A DNA stretch of 64,000 nt, taken from contig JBCBET010000001.1 in NCBI GenBank assembly GCA_038528385.1, positions 682,001 through 746,000 on the forward strand, in the 5' to 3' direction. Source of the DNA: Shimia_B sp038528385 (GTDB lineage Bacteria; Pseudomonadota; Alphaproteobacteria; Rhodobacterales; Rhodobacteraceae). This document shows, one piece after another, positions 36,108 through 43,741 of this stretch. Each line of letters begins with the position of its first letter. The first letter of the stretch is position 1. The notes beneath the pieces were generated by a model that did no database searches, was not told the DNA's origin, and saw only the letters and a list, made by a program, of their open reading frames with translations. Position numbers and translations under genes: made by a program.

Positions 36108-36458
36108 ATGCCCGGCTTCCTCACAACCCATGTCCTCGACACCGCGCGGGGCGTGCCCGCGGCGGGCGTGAAGATCGCGCTCTACCGGCTCGCCGGACAG
36201 TCCCGCCGCAAGATCGCGGAGACGGTCACCAACGAAGATGGCCGCACCGATGCGCCGATCCTGCCGGAGGCGGATTTCAAGACGGGGACCTACGAGCTCG
36301 TCTTCTTCGCGGGGGCGTATCTGCGGAGCCACGGCCAGGCGGGCGAGGTGCTCTTCCTCGACGAGGTGCCGATCCGCTTCGGCATGGCGGAGGAGGCACA
36401 CTACCACGTGCCGCTCCTCCTCTCCCCCTTTGGATACTCGACCTATCGGGGGAGCTGA
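36108..36458 (+). CDS. uraH: 5-hydroxyisourate hydrolase
   Basis: A 116-aa transthyretin-related protein. It hydrolyses 5-hydroxyisourate to OHCU, the step before UraD. The active-site segments are LTTHVLDTARG (His near residue 8), the central Arg near residue 47 in NEDGRTDAP, HVPLLLSPFGYSTYRGS with the C-terminal YRGS tetrapeptide that distinguishes HIUases from transthyretin. No signal peptide is present. It starts 161 bp from and divergent to the puuE-uraD gene. Confidence 0.93.
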   Translation: MPGFLTTHVLDTARGVPAAGVKIALYRLAGQSRRKIAETVTNEDGRTDAPILPEADFKTGTYELVFFAGAYLRSHGQAGEVLFLDEVPIRFGMAEEAHYHVPLLLSPFGYSTYRGS

Positions 36459-36461
36459 GGC

Positions 36462-36492
36462 GCGGGGGAGGCCCGCACCCCTTCTCTTTCTC
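36462..36492 (+). terminator. Putative terminator after uraH
   Basis: GCGGG and CCCGC pair around a five-base loop just after the uraH stop, followed by a pyrimidine-rich stretch (CCCCTTCTCTTTCTC). The stem is short, so confidence is low; the position in the 38-bp convergent gap supports it. Confidence 0.35.
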
Positions 36493-36496
36493 TGGG

Positions 36497-36745
36497 TCAG
36501 GCCTTTGCCGTTGCCGTTGCCTTGCCGCGGGCCGTCTTGGCCGGTGCTTTCGCGGCGGCTTTCTTGGCCGGCGCTGCGGCCTTGGCCCTGGCCTTTCGCG
36601 GCGCCGATTTCGGCGTGGCCGGGGTCAGGGCGTCGATGGCCTTGAGCCAGTGCGCCTCGTCGCGGCCCTCGGGCTGGCCCTCTTCGAGCCACAGGAAATA
36701 AGCCGCGTCGCGGATATGTGCGTCGTCTAGCGTGGGGGTCGTCAT
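36497..36745 (-). CDS. Small DUF2934 protein with lysine/alanine-rich tail
   Basis: An 82-aa protein. Residues about 10-42 match DUF2934 (RDAAYFLWLEEGQPEGRD then HW), and residues 50-82 are a Lys/Ala/Pro/Arg repeat tail like those of histone H1-like bacterial proteins. Nucleic-acid binding by the tail is likely on composition; the role of DUF2934 is unknown. It lies between uraH (convergent) and puuD (divergent) and has no visible strong ribosome site, so the start is moderately sure. Confidence 0.7.
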   Translation of the reverse strand: MTTPTLDDAHIRDAAYFLWLEEGQPEGRDEAHWLKAIDALTPATPKSAPRKARAKAAAPAKKAAAKAPAKTARGKATATAKA

Positions 36746-37002
36746 GGTCTTTGTCCCGCAATGACTGGTTGCAATGAGGGCCACATCGTTACGGGCGATT
36801 CCGCATCTGCACAATGGGTCCGGCATCATGCCGCGGCGCAGCGTTACGTAAGGGGCACACCTGCGGGCACCGGCAGGGAATTCGACATCCTTCCTCAACC
36901 AAAACGAAATCCGGCCTTCTCGGCGCACCGTGCGGCAAATGCCCCGTTCAAGTCTCCCGCCGCGTGGCATAGGCTCCCTGCCGGAGCGGTGTGAGGACAT
37001 GC
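36746..37002. promoter_or_regulatory. 257-bp divergent region upstream of puuD
   Basis: This gap should contain promoters for the DUF2934 gene and puuD. A direct repeat GCAATGA occurs at 36758-36764 and 36771-36777 (13-bp period), and CCTGC/GCAGG arms flank a short loop near 36861. No known binding site was recognised. Confidence 0.3.
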
Positions 37003-38250
37003 ATGTACGACCTGGTGGTTCTTTGGGATTGGATCGGCTTCGCCGTGCGCTGGCTCCACGTGATCGCGGCCATGGCCTGGATCGGGGCGAGCTTCTACTT
37101 CATCGCGCTCGACCTCATGCTCAAGCCCGCGCCGGGCATGCCCGAGGGTGCCACGGGCGAGGAATGGGAGGTCCATGGCGGGGGTTTCTACCACACGACG
37201 AAATACATGGTGGCCCCGGCGCGCCTGCCCGACCACCTGACCTGGCACAAATGGCAGAGCTACGCGACCTGGCTCTCGGGCGCGGCGCTGCTCGCCATCG
37301 TCTACTGGGTGGGGGGCGAGATCTACCTTCTCGATCCGCAGAAGGTGGAGCTGACGCTCTGGCAGGGCATCCTGATCTCGGCGGCGTCCATCGGCGTGGG
37401 CTGGCTGATCTACGACTGGCTCTGTAAGTCCAAGCTGGGCGATTACCCCAATGCCATGATGCTCGCGCTCTTTGCCGTGATCGTGGCAATGAGCTGGGGC
37501 CTGAACGAGGTCTTCACCGGGCGCGCGGCGCTCCTCCACCTGGGCGCGTTCACGGCGACCATCATGACGGCGAACGTGTTCTTCATCATCATGCCGAACC
37601 AGCGGATCGTGGTGGCGGACCTCAAGGCCGGGCGGACGCCTGACCCGAAATACGGCAAGATCGCCAAGCTGAGATCCACGCACAACAACTACCTGACGCT
37701 GCCGGTCGTCTTTCTGATGCTGTCGAACCACTACCCGCTGGCCTTCGCCACGGAGCATGCCTGGATCATCGCCAGCCTGATCTTCCTCACCGGCGTCACG
37801 ATCCGGCACTATTTCAACACGATGCACCGCACGGGGACGGGGCCGCATTGGACCTGGGCCGTGACGGCGGGGCTGATGCTTCTGATCGCGTGGCTCTCGA
37901 CGGCGGCCATGCGCGGCGGTGAAACCTGGGAAGAGGCCGAGGAGCGGCCGCTCACCGCCCATGAAGCGCGCTTCGCCAACGCGGCGGGGTTCGAGGACGC
38001 CTATTCCATCGTGCTCGGGAACTGCGCCATGTGCCACGCGCGGGAGCCTGTCTACAGCGCCACGATGCTCTGGGCGCCAAAGGGCGTCGTGCTGGAAACC
38101 GAGGCCGATGTCGCGCGCCAGGCGCGGGAGATCTACCTGCAATCGGGGGTGAGCCACGCCATGCCGCCGCCCTCGGCGGCTTGGACGATCACGGACGAGG
38201 ATCGCAGGCTCATCGTCGACTGGTACCGCGCGGCGCGCGCCGGGGGGTGA
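37003..38250 (+). CDS. puuD: Urate hydroxylase PuuD with C-terminal cytochrome c domain
   Basis: A 415-aa membrane protein that oxidises urate to 5-hydroxyisourate. The N-terminal two thirds hold about eight TM helices (IGFAVRWLHVIAAMAWIGAS; YFNTMHRTG), and the C-terminal part is a c-type cytochrome domain with heme motif CAMCH near residue 345 and a distal Met in SHAMPPPSAAW. Electrons therefore probably pass to the respiratory chain instead of making H2O2. AGGA five bases before ATG at 37003 decides the start over an in-frame GTG at 36991. It feeds uraH, uraD and puuE. Confidence 0.92.
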   Translation: MYDLVVLWDWIGFAVRWLHVIAAMAWIGASFYFIALDLMLKPAPGMPEGATGEEWEVHGGGFYHTTKYMVAPARLPDHLTWHKWQSYATWLSGAALLAIVYWVGGEIYLLDPQKVELTLWQGILISAASIGVGWLIYDWLCKSKLGDYPNAMMLALFAVIVAMSWGLNEVFTGRAALLHLGAFTATIMTANVFFIIMPNQRIVVADLKAGRTPDPKYGKIAKLRSTHNNYLTLPVVFLMLSNHYPLAFATEHAWIIASLIFLTGVTIRHYFNTMHRTGTGPHWTWAVTAGLMLLIAWLSTAAMRGGETWEEAEERPLTAHEARFANAAGFEDAYSIVLGNCAMCHAREPVYSATMLWAPKGVVLETEADVARQAREIYLQSGVSHAMPPPSAAWTITDEDRRLIVDWYRAARAGG

Positions 38251-38425
38251 GTTCGGGCGCACGGTTCGCGGCATAATCGGTCGCCACTCGCTCCCCTTGC
38301 GCTGTCACAGCCGGTGTTTCGGAGGAAGCCACGTCGAGAGACGCTTTGCAGCGCCCCCGCCGGCGTGTCCCGTGTGAGCCGACCCCCCAGTCCCATGGCT
38401 TCGATGCGGCGGGAGGCTGGCCGCC

Positions 38426-39181
38426 ATGGCGCCGATATGTTCTCAAGCATCCATGACCGTGCTCGACTGCATGACATGGAACCTTCACCGATGCAGGGGG
38501 CGCGACGGCGTCATCGACCCTGACCGGACGACGCGGCGTGTTGTCGATCTTCTTCTCTCCGATCCCGTCGATGTGCTCGTCCTGACCGAGGCGGACGAGG
38601 AGGCGCCGCCCTATGGGGGTCTCCTCGACGTCGCGACGATCCGGCGGAAGACCGGCCTCGTCACCGCGCATGGCGCGCCGGAGCTCCGTTGGGGCTCCCG
38701 GAGCCACGGCTTTCTCGGGACGGTGGTCCTGCATTCCGAGCGCCTAACGGTGGAGCACGGCCATCTCCTCGATCTTCCGGGGCATTACCCGCGCGGGGCC
38801 GTCATCTTGCGCATGGCCACGGGCACGCTCGCCTTCCACCTCGTCGCCACGCATCTGTCGCTCTTCCAGCCCCTGCGCATCGCGCAGATGCGCGCGGTGG
38901 CGCAGTATCTCGCCCGCCGGGAGCCGCTGCCGACGCTCCTGATCGGAGACCTGAACGAGTGGCGCCCCTGGGGCGGGATCGCGCTGTCGCCGCGCGTGGC
39001 GGGGCGCCCTTTCCGCGGTCCGCCCCGCGCGAGCTTTCCCGCGTCCTTACCCCTTCTGCCGCTGGACAGGGTGATGGCCGCCCCGCCCTTTGCGGTGACG
39101 GAGGTCCACGCGCTGGCCACGGAAGCGGCCCGCGACACGTCCGATCACCTCCCGCTCCGCGCGCGGGTGGCGCTGCGCTAG
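38426..39181 (+). CDS. Endonuclease/exonuclease/phosphatase family protein
   Basis: A 251-aa protein of the DNase-I-like fold. Motifs are TWNLHR near residue 18, LTEADEE (metal Glu) near residue 54, VATHLSLF, GDLNEWRPWG near residue 175, and the terminal SDHLPL His. Members hydrolyse phosphodiesters in nucleic acids, phosphoinositides or sphingomyelin; the substrate cannot be told. GGGAGG lies nine bases before the ATG at 38426; internal ATGs at 38453 and 38471 are alternatives. Its stop shares a CTAG with the opgG stop on the opposite strand. Confidence 0.8.
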   Translation: MAPICSQASMTVLDCMTWNLHRCRGRDGVIDPDRTTRRVVDLLLSDPVDVLVLTEADEEAPPYGGLLDVATIRRKTGLVTAHGAPELRWGSRSHGFLGTVVLHSERLTVEHGHLLDLPGHYPRGAVILRMATGTLAFHLVATHLSLFQPLRIAQMRAVAQYLARREPLPTLLIGDLNEWRPWGGIALSPRVAGRPFRGPPRASFPASLPLLPLDRVMAAPPFAVTEVHALATEAARDTSDHLPLRARVALR

Positions 39182-40707
39182 AGACCGCCGTCGCGGCCCG
39201 GGGTCCAGCGGTGAAGCCACACGTCCGAGCGTGTCGTGCCCCCCGCATCGGCTAGCACGAGCCGCAATTCGGACACCGCAGCATCGGCGGGCTCGAACCG
39301 AAACCCCACGCGCAGATGCCCGCGCTCGGCGATCATGAAGGCGGACACGCCGTGGACCTGGCCCGCCGACGCGCGCACCACGGGGCTGAGCGCGTCGAGA
39401 GCCGCACCCTCGAAATCCACGATGTATTGGAGCTGCCCCGGGCGGTCATGGACGAGGCCCGACCGGCTCTGCCTCACTTCCGCGCGTGCCCGCGGCAGGG
39501 GCACCGGGTCCGTGCCGGTATGAATGCGGTAGGAATAGCGGTAGGCGCCGCCAGCCTCGAGCGGTTGTGCCGGGCGCCAGAAGGCCACGATGTTGTCGAA
39601 GAACTCGTCCTCCGTCGGGATTTCGACGAGCATGACCTGCCCCGCGCCCCAGGCGCCGCGCGGTTCCACCCAGGCGCTCGGGCGACGGTGGTAGGCGGCC
39701 TCCGGATCCTCGAAATCGTCAAACCCGCGTGGGGATTGAATGAGCCCGAATCCGCGCGGTCCGGGGTCGGCGAAGCTCGAACTCTGAAGCCGCGCGGGAT
39801 TGGACAAGGGCCGCCAGAGCAACTCTCCCGATCCGTTGGCGATGCGCAGCGCGTCGCTGTCATGGACGCGCGGCCGGAAGTCATCGGAAACCGCCGCACG
39901 GAGCGGGCCCTTGAGGTACATCGAGGTGAGCGGCGCGATCCCCACATCCGCGATCCGCACGCGGGGAAAGAGCACGAGGTCGACATCGGTGAGCGTGGGC
40001 TCCCCCGGGGTGAGGGTCAGCGTCGCCGCGCCGGTGACAGACGGGCTTTCGATGAGTGCCTCGAGGCGCGCACTGCCGTCCACGGCCTCGCGCAATCTGA
40101 GCCGTGTGAAGAGAGGGAACTCCTCGGGATCCGGGCCCCCGGTCCCGAGGGCCAGCGCCCGGTTGGAGAGGCCGTAGAGCGTGTCGCGGGAGACGGCGCG
40201 GAAATAGCTCGCGCCCTGGGTCACGAAGAACTCGTCGGCGACCCCGATATGCCGGTAGGGCGCGCGGATCCTCAGGCCCGAGAACCCCATCTCCGCGCGC
40301 GCGGCGGCATCGAGCACGGGAGGGCCGTCGAAATACCGCTCCCCGTAGGTGAAGAGCGCCGGGTCGAAACCGCGCGGCCGGATGACACCGTCCTCTTCGA
40401 TGTCAATGGCGACCCTGTCGCGGAAGTAGAAGCCCGGCGGAAGGAGATCGGCGCTGAGCCCCTCGCCGAGCGGGATGCCCGCCGCGCCCCCCTCCGCGGG
40501 GCGGATCGCCCTGAAGCTGTCATAGGTGAGCGTGTCGAAGGGTGCCGCCAGACGCATCGCCGGGTCCCGGTGGGGCGCACGCGACAGGGCACGCGCTAGC
40601 GCCTCGAAGCTCTCTGCACCGGCCTCCCCGGCGGTCTCCGCGGCGGTACTGGAGGTCAGCGCCAGGGCGGCGCAGGCCGAGCCGAGAAAGGCGCGCCGGT
40701 CGATCAC
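39178..40707 (-). CDS. opgG: Periplasmic glucan biosynthesis protein OpgG/OpgD family
   Basis: A 509-aa MdoG/OpgG family protein (PF04349). The N-terminus MIDRRAFLGSACAALAL is a twin-arginine-like signal (RRxFLG) as in OpgD. Family segments include FDTLTYDSFRAIRP, FDNIVAFWRPAQPLEAG and WTPGRDGG-like C-terminus. It acts in the periplasm on the beta-glucan backbone extruded by OpgH. The start is GTG at 40707, which overlaps the opgH TGA by four bases; no ATG fits the signal peptide. Confidence 0.87.
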   Translation of the reverse strand: MIDRRAFLGSACAALALTSSTAAETAGEAGAESFEALARALSRAPHRDPAMRLAAPFDTLTYDSFRAIRPAEGGAAGIPLGEGLSADLLPPGFYFRDRVAIDIEEDGVIRPRGFDPALFTYGERYFDGPPVLDAAARAEMGFSGLRIRAPYRHIGVADEFFVTQGASYFRAVSRDTLYGLSNRALALGTGGPDPEEFPLFTRLRLREAVDGSARLEALIESPSVTGAATLTLTPGEPTLTDVDLVLFPRVRIADVGIAPLTSMYLKGPLRAAVSDDFRPRVHDSDALRIANGSGELLWRPLSNPARLQSSSFADPGPRGFGLIQSPRGFDDFEDPEAAYHRRPSAWVEPRGAWGAGQVMLVEIPTEDEFFDNIVAFWRPAQPLEAGGAYRYSYRIHTGTDPVPLPRARAEVRQSRSGLVHDRPGQLQYIVDFEGAALDALSPVVRASAGQVHGVSAFMIAERGHLRVGFRFEPADAAVSELRLVLADAGGTTRSDVWLHRWTPGRDGGL

Positions 40708-42323
40708 GGCACCGCGCTTCGGTCGAGCCACGCCATGAGCCACGGTGCCGCGAGGAGCGGGCCCGCGATCAGCGTGGGCCAGAGCGCCTGATAGGCCGTA
40801 TCGCTGCCGAGGAGCGCCACCGTCAGGAGCGATGCCCCTGCGCAGGCCTCCAGCGTGCCCGTAGGCGCAGTCCGCCGCATCGGCGAGGCGGGGCGCTTCC
40901 ATCCGCAATCGCGCCCGGCCAGAACGGCCAGCACCGCAAGGGTCTGCCGCACCATCACGAGGGGCGAGACGAGCGTGCTCAGCACGAGTTCCGCGCCCGT
41001 AGCGCGCAGGTAAACGCGGCGCCGCCATCGGCTCCGCGTGCGCTGCCATAAACCCAGGACGGCCGCGAGTTTCGGCACCAGAAGAAGCGCCAAGGCGCCC
41101 GACAGGATCGGCACCGCGCCCGGAGCCATTCCGGCCAAGAGGAAAAGGAGCACGATCGCCAGCCAAATGGGCGAGGACAGGTAGCTTTGGATCCCGCAGG
41201 CAAGATGGATCCGGCTGACGGGATGCAGGCTGTGGGCGAAGAGCGCCCGGAGATGCTGCAGGTTGCCCTGGCACCACCGCCGGTCGCGACGGTGGAATGT
41301 GCTGATCGTGTCCGGCCCCGCTTCCGAACTGCCGCGCATCTCCGGTGCGATGGCCACCTGCCACCCCGCGCGCACGAGCCATGCGGCTTCGATGAAATCG
41401 TGGCTCAGGAATTCTCCCCCATAGGGCGCGGGCCCGCGCAGCGCCGGGATGCACATGGCCCCCCGGAAGGCCGCGATCCGGATGAGGGCGTTGTGACCCC
41501 AGTAGTTTCCAGCGTCCCCGGACCACCGGCTCAGCCCGCGGATGAAGACGGGCCCCGTCAGGCGGGTGGAGAGACGCAACAGATGCGTGAGCCGGGAGTT
41601 GCCGGGCCGCAGCGCGATCCCGCTTTGCAGGAGGCCGAGCGACGGGTTTCGCTCCATCTCGAAACGAAGGGTGCGCAGCCGCTCCGCGGTCATGGCGCTA
41701 TCGGCATCCATGACGAGCATGCTCTCGTAATCGGTGCCGTGGCGCTCGATCCACGCGGCGAGGTTCCCCGGTTTCCGCCGCGCGTTGCGCGCCCGGCGGC
41801 GGTATTTGAGCGTGCCCGCGTGGACGAGATGGGCGATGGCCTCTTCCTCGGGGCCGGCATTCCCGGCCGAGGTGTCCGACAGGAGCCAGAGGTCGGTTGT
41901 GGCGTCGAGGCCCGTGCGCCGCAGCTCCGCGTCGAGCGCCGCGATGCGCTGTGCCACGGCCCCCGCCTCCTCTCCGCAGATGAGAAACAGGACCGCCGTG
42001 CGATCCCTCGGGCGCCAACCGGCGGGCATCGGCACCGCTCGCGCGTCTCGGGCAGCGCTGAGGCCTACCAACGCGGTCGCTGCCGCGGCCGCCACCCAAA
42101 GAGTGTTCAGCGCAAAGAGCGTGACGAGGAGGACATCGAGCGCCTCCAGCGGCGCGAGAACAACCACGAGCCCCACGATGAGAGGCACCGAAAGCCCGAG
42201 GGTGAGGAGAAGAAACACTCGAAACGCAGGCGCCTCCCTGGTCCCCCGGACCGGGCCCGCGCCCGAAGACGTCGCCGCAACGCTCTGCCCGGTCGTCAGT
42301 GCGACCGCATCGGTGGCCGTCAT
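40704..42323 (-). CDS. opgH: Periplasmic glucan glucosyltransferase OpgH
   Basis: A 539-aa inner-membrane GT2 glucosyltransferase that polymerises and exports the beta-1,2-glucan backbone from UDP-glucose. Two N-terminal TM helices precede the catalytic domain (FLICGEEAG; LVMDADSAM; FLSHDFIEAAWL; RDRRWCQGNLQHL for the QxxRW-like site), followed by about four TM helices. It is much shorter than the enterobacterial protein of about 850 aa but typical for alphaproteobacteria. Overlaps with both neighbours are four bases. Confidence 0.88.
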   Translation of the reverse strand: MTATDAVALTTGQSVAATSSGAGPVRGTREAPAFRVFLLLTLGLSVPLIVGLVVVLAPLEALDVLLVTLFALNTLWVAAAAATALVGLSAARDARAVPMPAGWRPRDRTAVLFLICGEEAGAVAQRIAALDAELRRTGLDATTDLWLLSDTSAGNAGPEEEAIAHLVHAGTLKYRRRARNARRKPGNLAAWIERHGTDYESMLVMDADSAMTAERLRTLRFEMERNPSLGLLQSGIALRPGNSRLTHLLRLSTRLTGPVFIRGLSRWSGDAGNYWGHNALIRIAAFRGAMCIPALRGPAPYGGEFLSHDFIEAAWLVRAGWQVAIAPEMRGSSEAGPDTISTFHRRDRRWCQGNLQHLRALFAHSLHPVSRIHLACGIQSYLSSPIWLAIVLLFLLAGMAPGAVPILSGALALLLVPKLAAVLGLWQRTRSRWRRRVYLRATGAELVLSTLVSPLVMVRQTLAVLAVLAGRDCGWKRPASPMRRTAPTGTLEACAGASLLTVALLGSDTAYQALWPTLIAGPLLAAPWLMAWLDRSAVP

Positions 42324-42883
42324 CGTCTACCCGCGGTGAGGGGCCACATGCGCGAAAAGACACCGTCGCGCTTGATGAGACCGTGTTGCAGCGCAGCGCC
42401 GATATGAAGGAGGATGAAGGCCGCGATCGCGAAGCGCACCGTGGCATGCACCCATTTCGCGGTATCCGCCAGCGCATCGGAGCGGGGCACCAGCGGCGGG
42501 ACATTGAGCGCATTGAGCATCTCGATGGGAAACCCGCCCGCGGTTACGCGAATGTAACCCGAAATGCCCATGACGAGCAGCAGCACATAGAGCGCGCCAT
42601 GGCTCACCGCTGCAGCCTGCCGCTGCCAGGTGGGCATCGCCGCGGGCAGAGGCCCCGAAACCGTGACCGCCCGAACAAGAAGCCGGGCGAGAACAAGAAG
42701 GATTATCACCACACCGACATTCTTGTGGTAGATGAAGAGCGAATTCTGCACCGGACGCGAAAGGCCCTCTGTCGTCATGATCACCCCGACCGGGATCGTC
42801 AGGAGGACGACAACCGCCGTGATCCAGTGCAGCCAACGGCTGATCGTGGGATATCCATGGACAGTCACTGAAATGTCAGACAT
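42320..42883 (-). CDS. Cytochrome b561
   Basis: A 187-aa four-helix membrane cytochrome of the bacterial b561 family. Heme-ligand His residues lie in SRWLHWITA (near residue 19), IYHKNVGVVI (near 53), AAAVSHGALYVLLLVMGISGY (near 93) and FILLHIGAALQHGLI (near 160). It probably moves electrons from quinol. It is the promoter-proximal gene of b561-opgH-opgG, sharing a four-base overlap with opgH; why a redox protein is coupled to glucan synthesis is not clear. Confidence 0.88.
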   Translation of the reverse strand: MSDISVTVHGYPTISRWLHWITAVVVLLTIPVGVIMTTEGLSRPVQNSLFIYHKNVGVVIILLVLARLLVRAVTVSGPLPAAMPTWQRQAAAVSHGALYVLLLVMGISGYIRVTAGGFPIEMLNALNVPPLVPRSDALADTAKWVHATVRFAIAAFILLHIGAALQHGLIKRDGVFSRMWPLTAGRR

Positions 42884-42910
42884 GGGTCGCGGCCTTTGCT
42901 TTCTGACAAG

Positions 42911-42938
42911 ATGATAGATTGGCGGGTCCGGCCATCAA
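42911..42938 (-). promoter_or_regulatory. Sigma-70-like promoter for the b561-opgH-opgG operon
   Basis: On the minus strand TTGATG (42933-42938) and TATCAT (42911-42916) are separated by 16 bp, matching 4/6 and 5/6 of the consensus, 28 bp before the b561 ATG. The -10 overlaps the earliest possible ATG of the divergent phosphatidyltransferase gene, arguing for a later start there. Confidence 0.5.
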
Positions 42939-43042
42939 CTCGACAGCTTGACCGTACCGTGGACTCGCTTAACTGCCGCGAGGTGAAAGCACTTTTGGAA
43001 ACAGTGTCCTGGCGAATTGCGCGACGCGGTCTCACGACCGGG

Positions 43043-43741
43043 ATGACCTCGTTGCGGCTCGAATTCGGATTGGCCGTATTTCTGGGAGGCATGATCATAC
43101 TGGTCCTAGCGCCGCGCCTGAGCGGGTCGTGGGGGTTGGCCCTCGCCCTCGGTGTCTTCGCCGCCGGCGCGGCGCTGGCCGCCCGCGCGATGCATCACTC
43201 CTATCCCCACACGACGCTCGGCTTGTGCAACGTCATCACGATGAGCAGGCTCGCGCTTACGGCGATCATTGCATCCCTGCTCGCGTCTCAGCAAGCGCCC
43301 AGCGAGGGTGAGCTCTGGCTCGCGTTCGGGATCGCCGCGGTCTCGCTCCTTCTGGATGGCGGCGACGGGCTGGCGGCCCGGCGATCGGGGCTTGCGTCCC
43401 GCTTCGGCGCGCGTTTCGACATGGAGGTCGACGCCCTCTTTGCCCTCGTGCTCGCGCTTCTCGCGTTCCGCACGGGTCAGGCGGGTCTTTGGGTGGTGGC
43501 GCTCGGCCTTCCCCGGTACGCCTTCGCCGCGGCCTCCGGTATCTGGCCGCAGCTCGCCGGTGACGTGCCCGACAATCGGAGCCGCAAGGCCGTCTGCGTT
43601 CTGCAGATCGGCACGCTCGTCGCCTTCCTCGTGCCGGTGCTTCCGGCGACGCTTCTGACCACGGCCGCGGGGGTCGCCGCCCTCGCGCTTCTTTGGTCCT
43701 TCCAAAGAGACATCCACTTTCTCATCGCCCGGGCCGAATGA
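43043..43741 (+). CDS. CDP-alcohol phosphatidyltransferase family protein
   Basis: A membrane protein of about 232 aa with the CDP-alcohol motif in DGGDGLAARRSGLASRFGARFDMEVDA (positions near residues 103-129; all four Asp present). Enzymes of this family move an alcohol phosphate from or to CDP-activated lipid. Codons upstream of 43043 have poor G/C third-position bias and contain the divergent promoter, so ATG 43043 is preferred; ATG 42911 and GTG 42983 remain possible. It overlaps the LTA-synthase-like gene by four bases, and the opg operon is divergent, so a role in making a lipid donor for glucan or envelope decoration is plausible. Confidence 0.75.
   Translation: MTSLRLEFGLAVFLGGMIILVLAPRLSGSWGLALALGVFAAGAALAARAMHHSYPHTTLGLCNVITMSRLALTAIIASLLASQQAPSEGELWLAFGIAAVSLLLDGGDGLAARRSGLASRFGARFDMEVDALFALVLALLAFRTGQAGLWVVALGLPRYAFAAASGIWPQLAGDVPDNRSRKAVCVLQIGTLVAFLVPVLPATLLTTAAGVAALALLWSFQRDIHFLIARAE

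Noticed and set aside
39178..41526. A 782-aa opgG form
   Set aside because: The upstream part is the shifted-frame shadow of opgH; the Tat signal and the GTGA overlap define the start at 40707.
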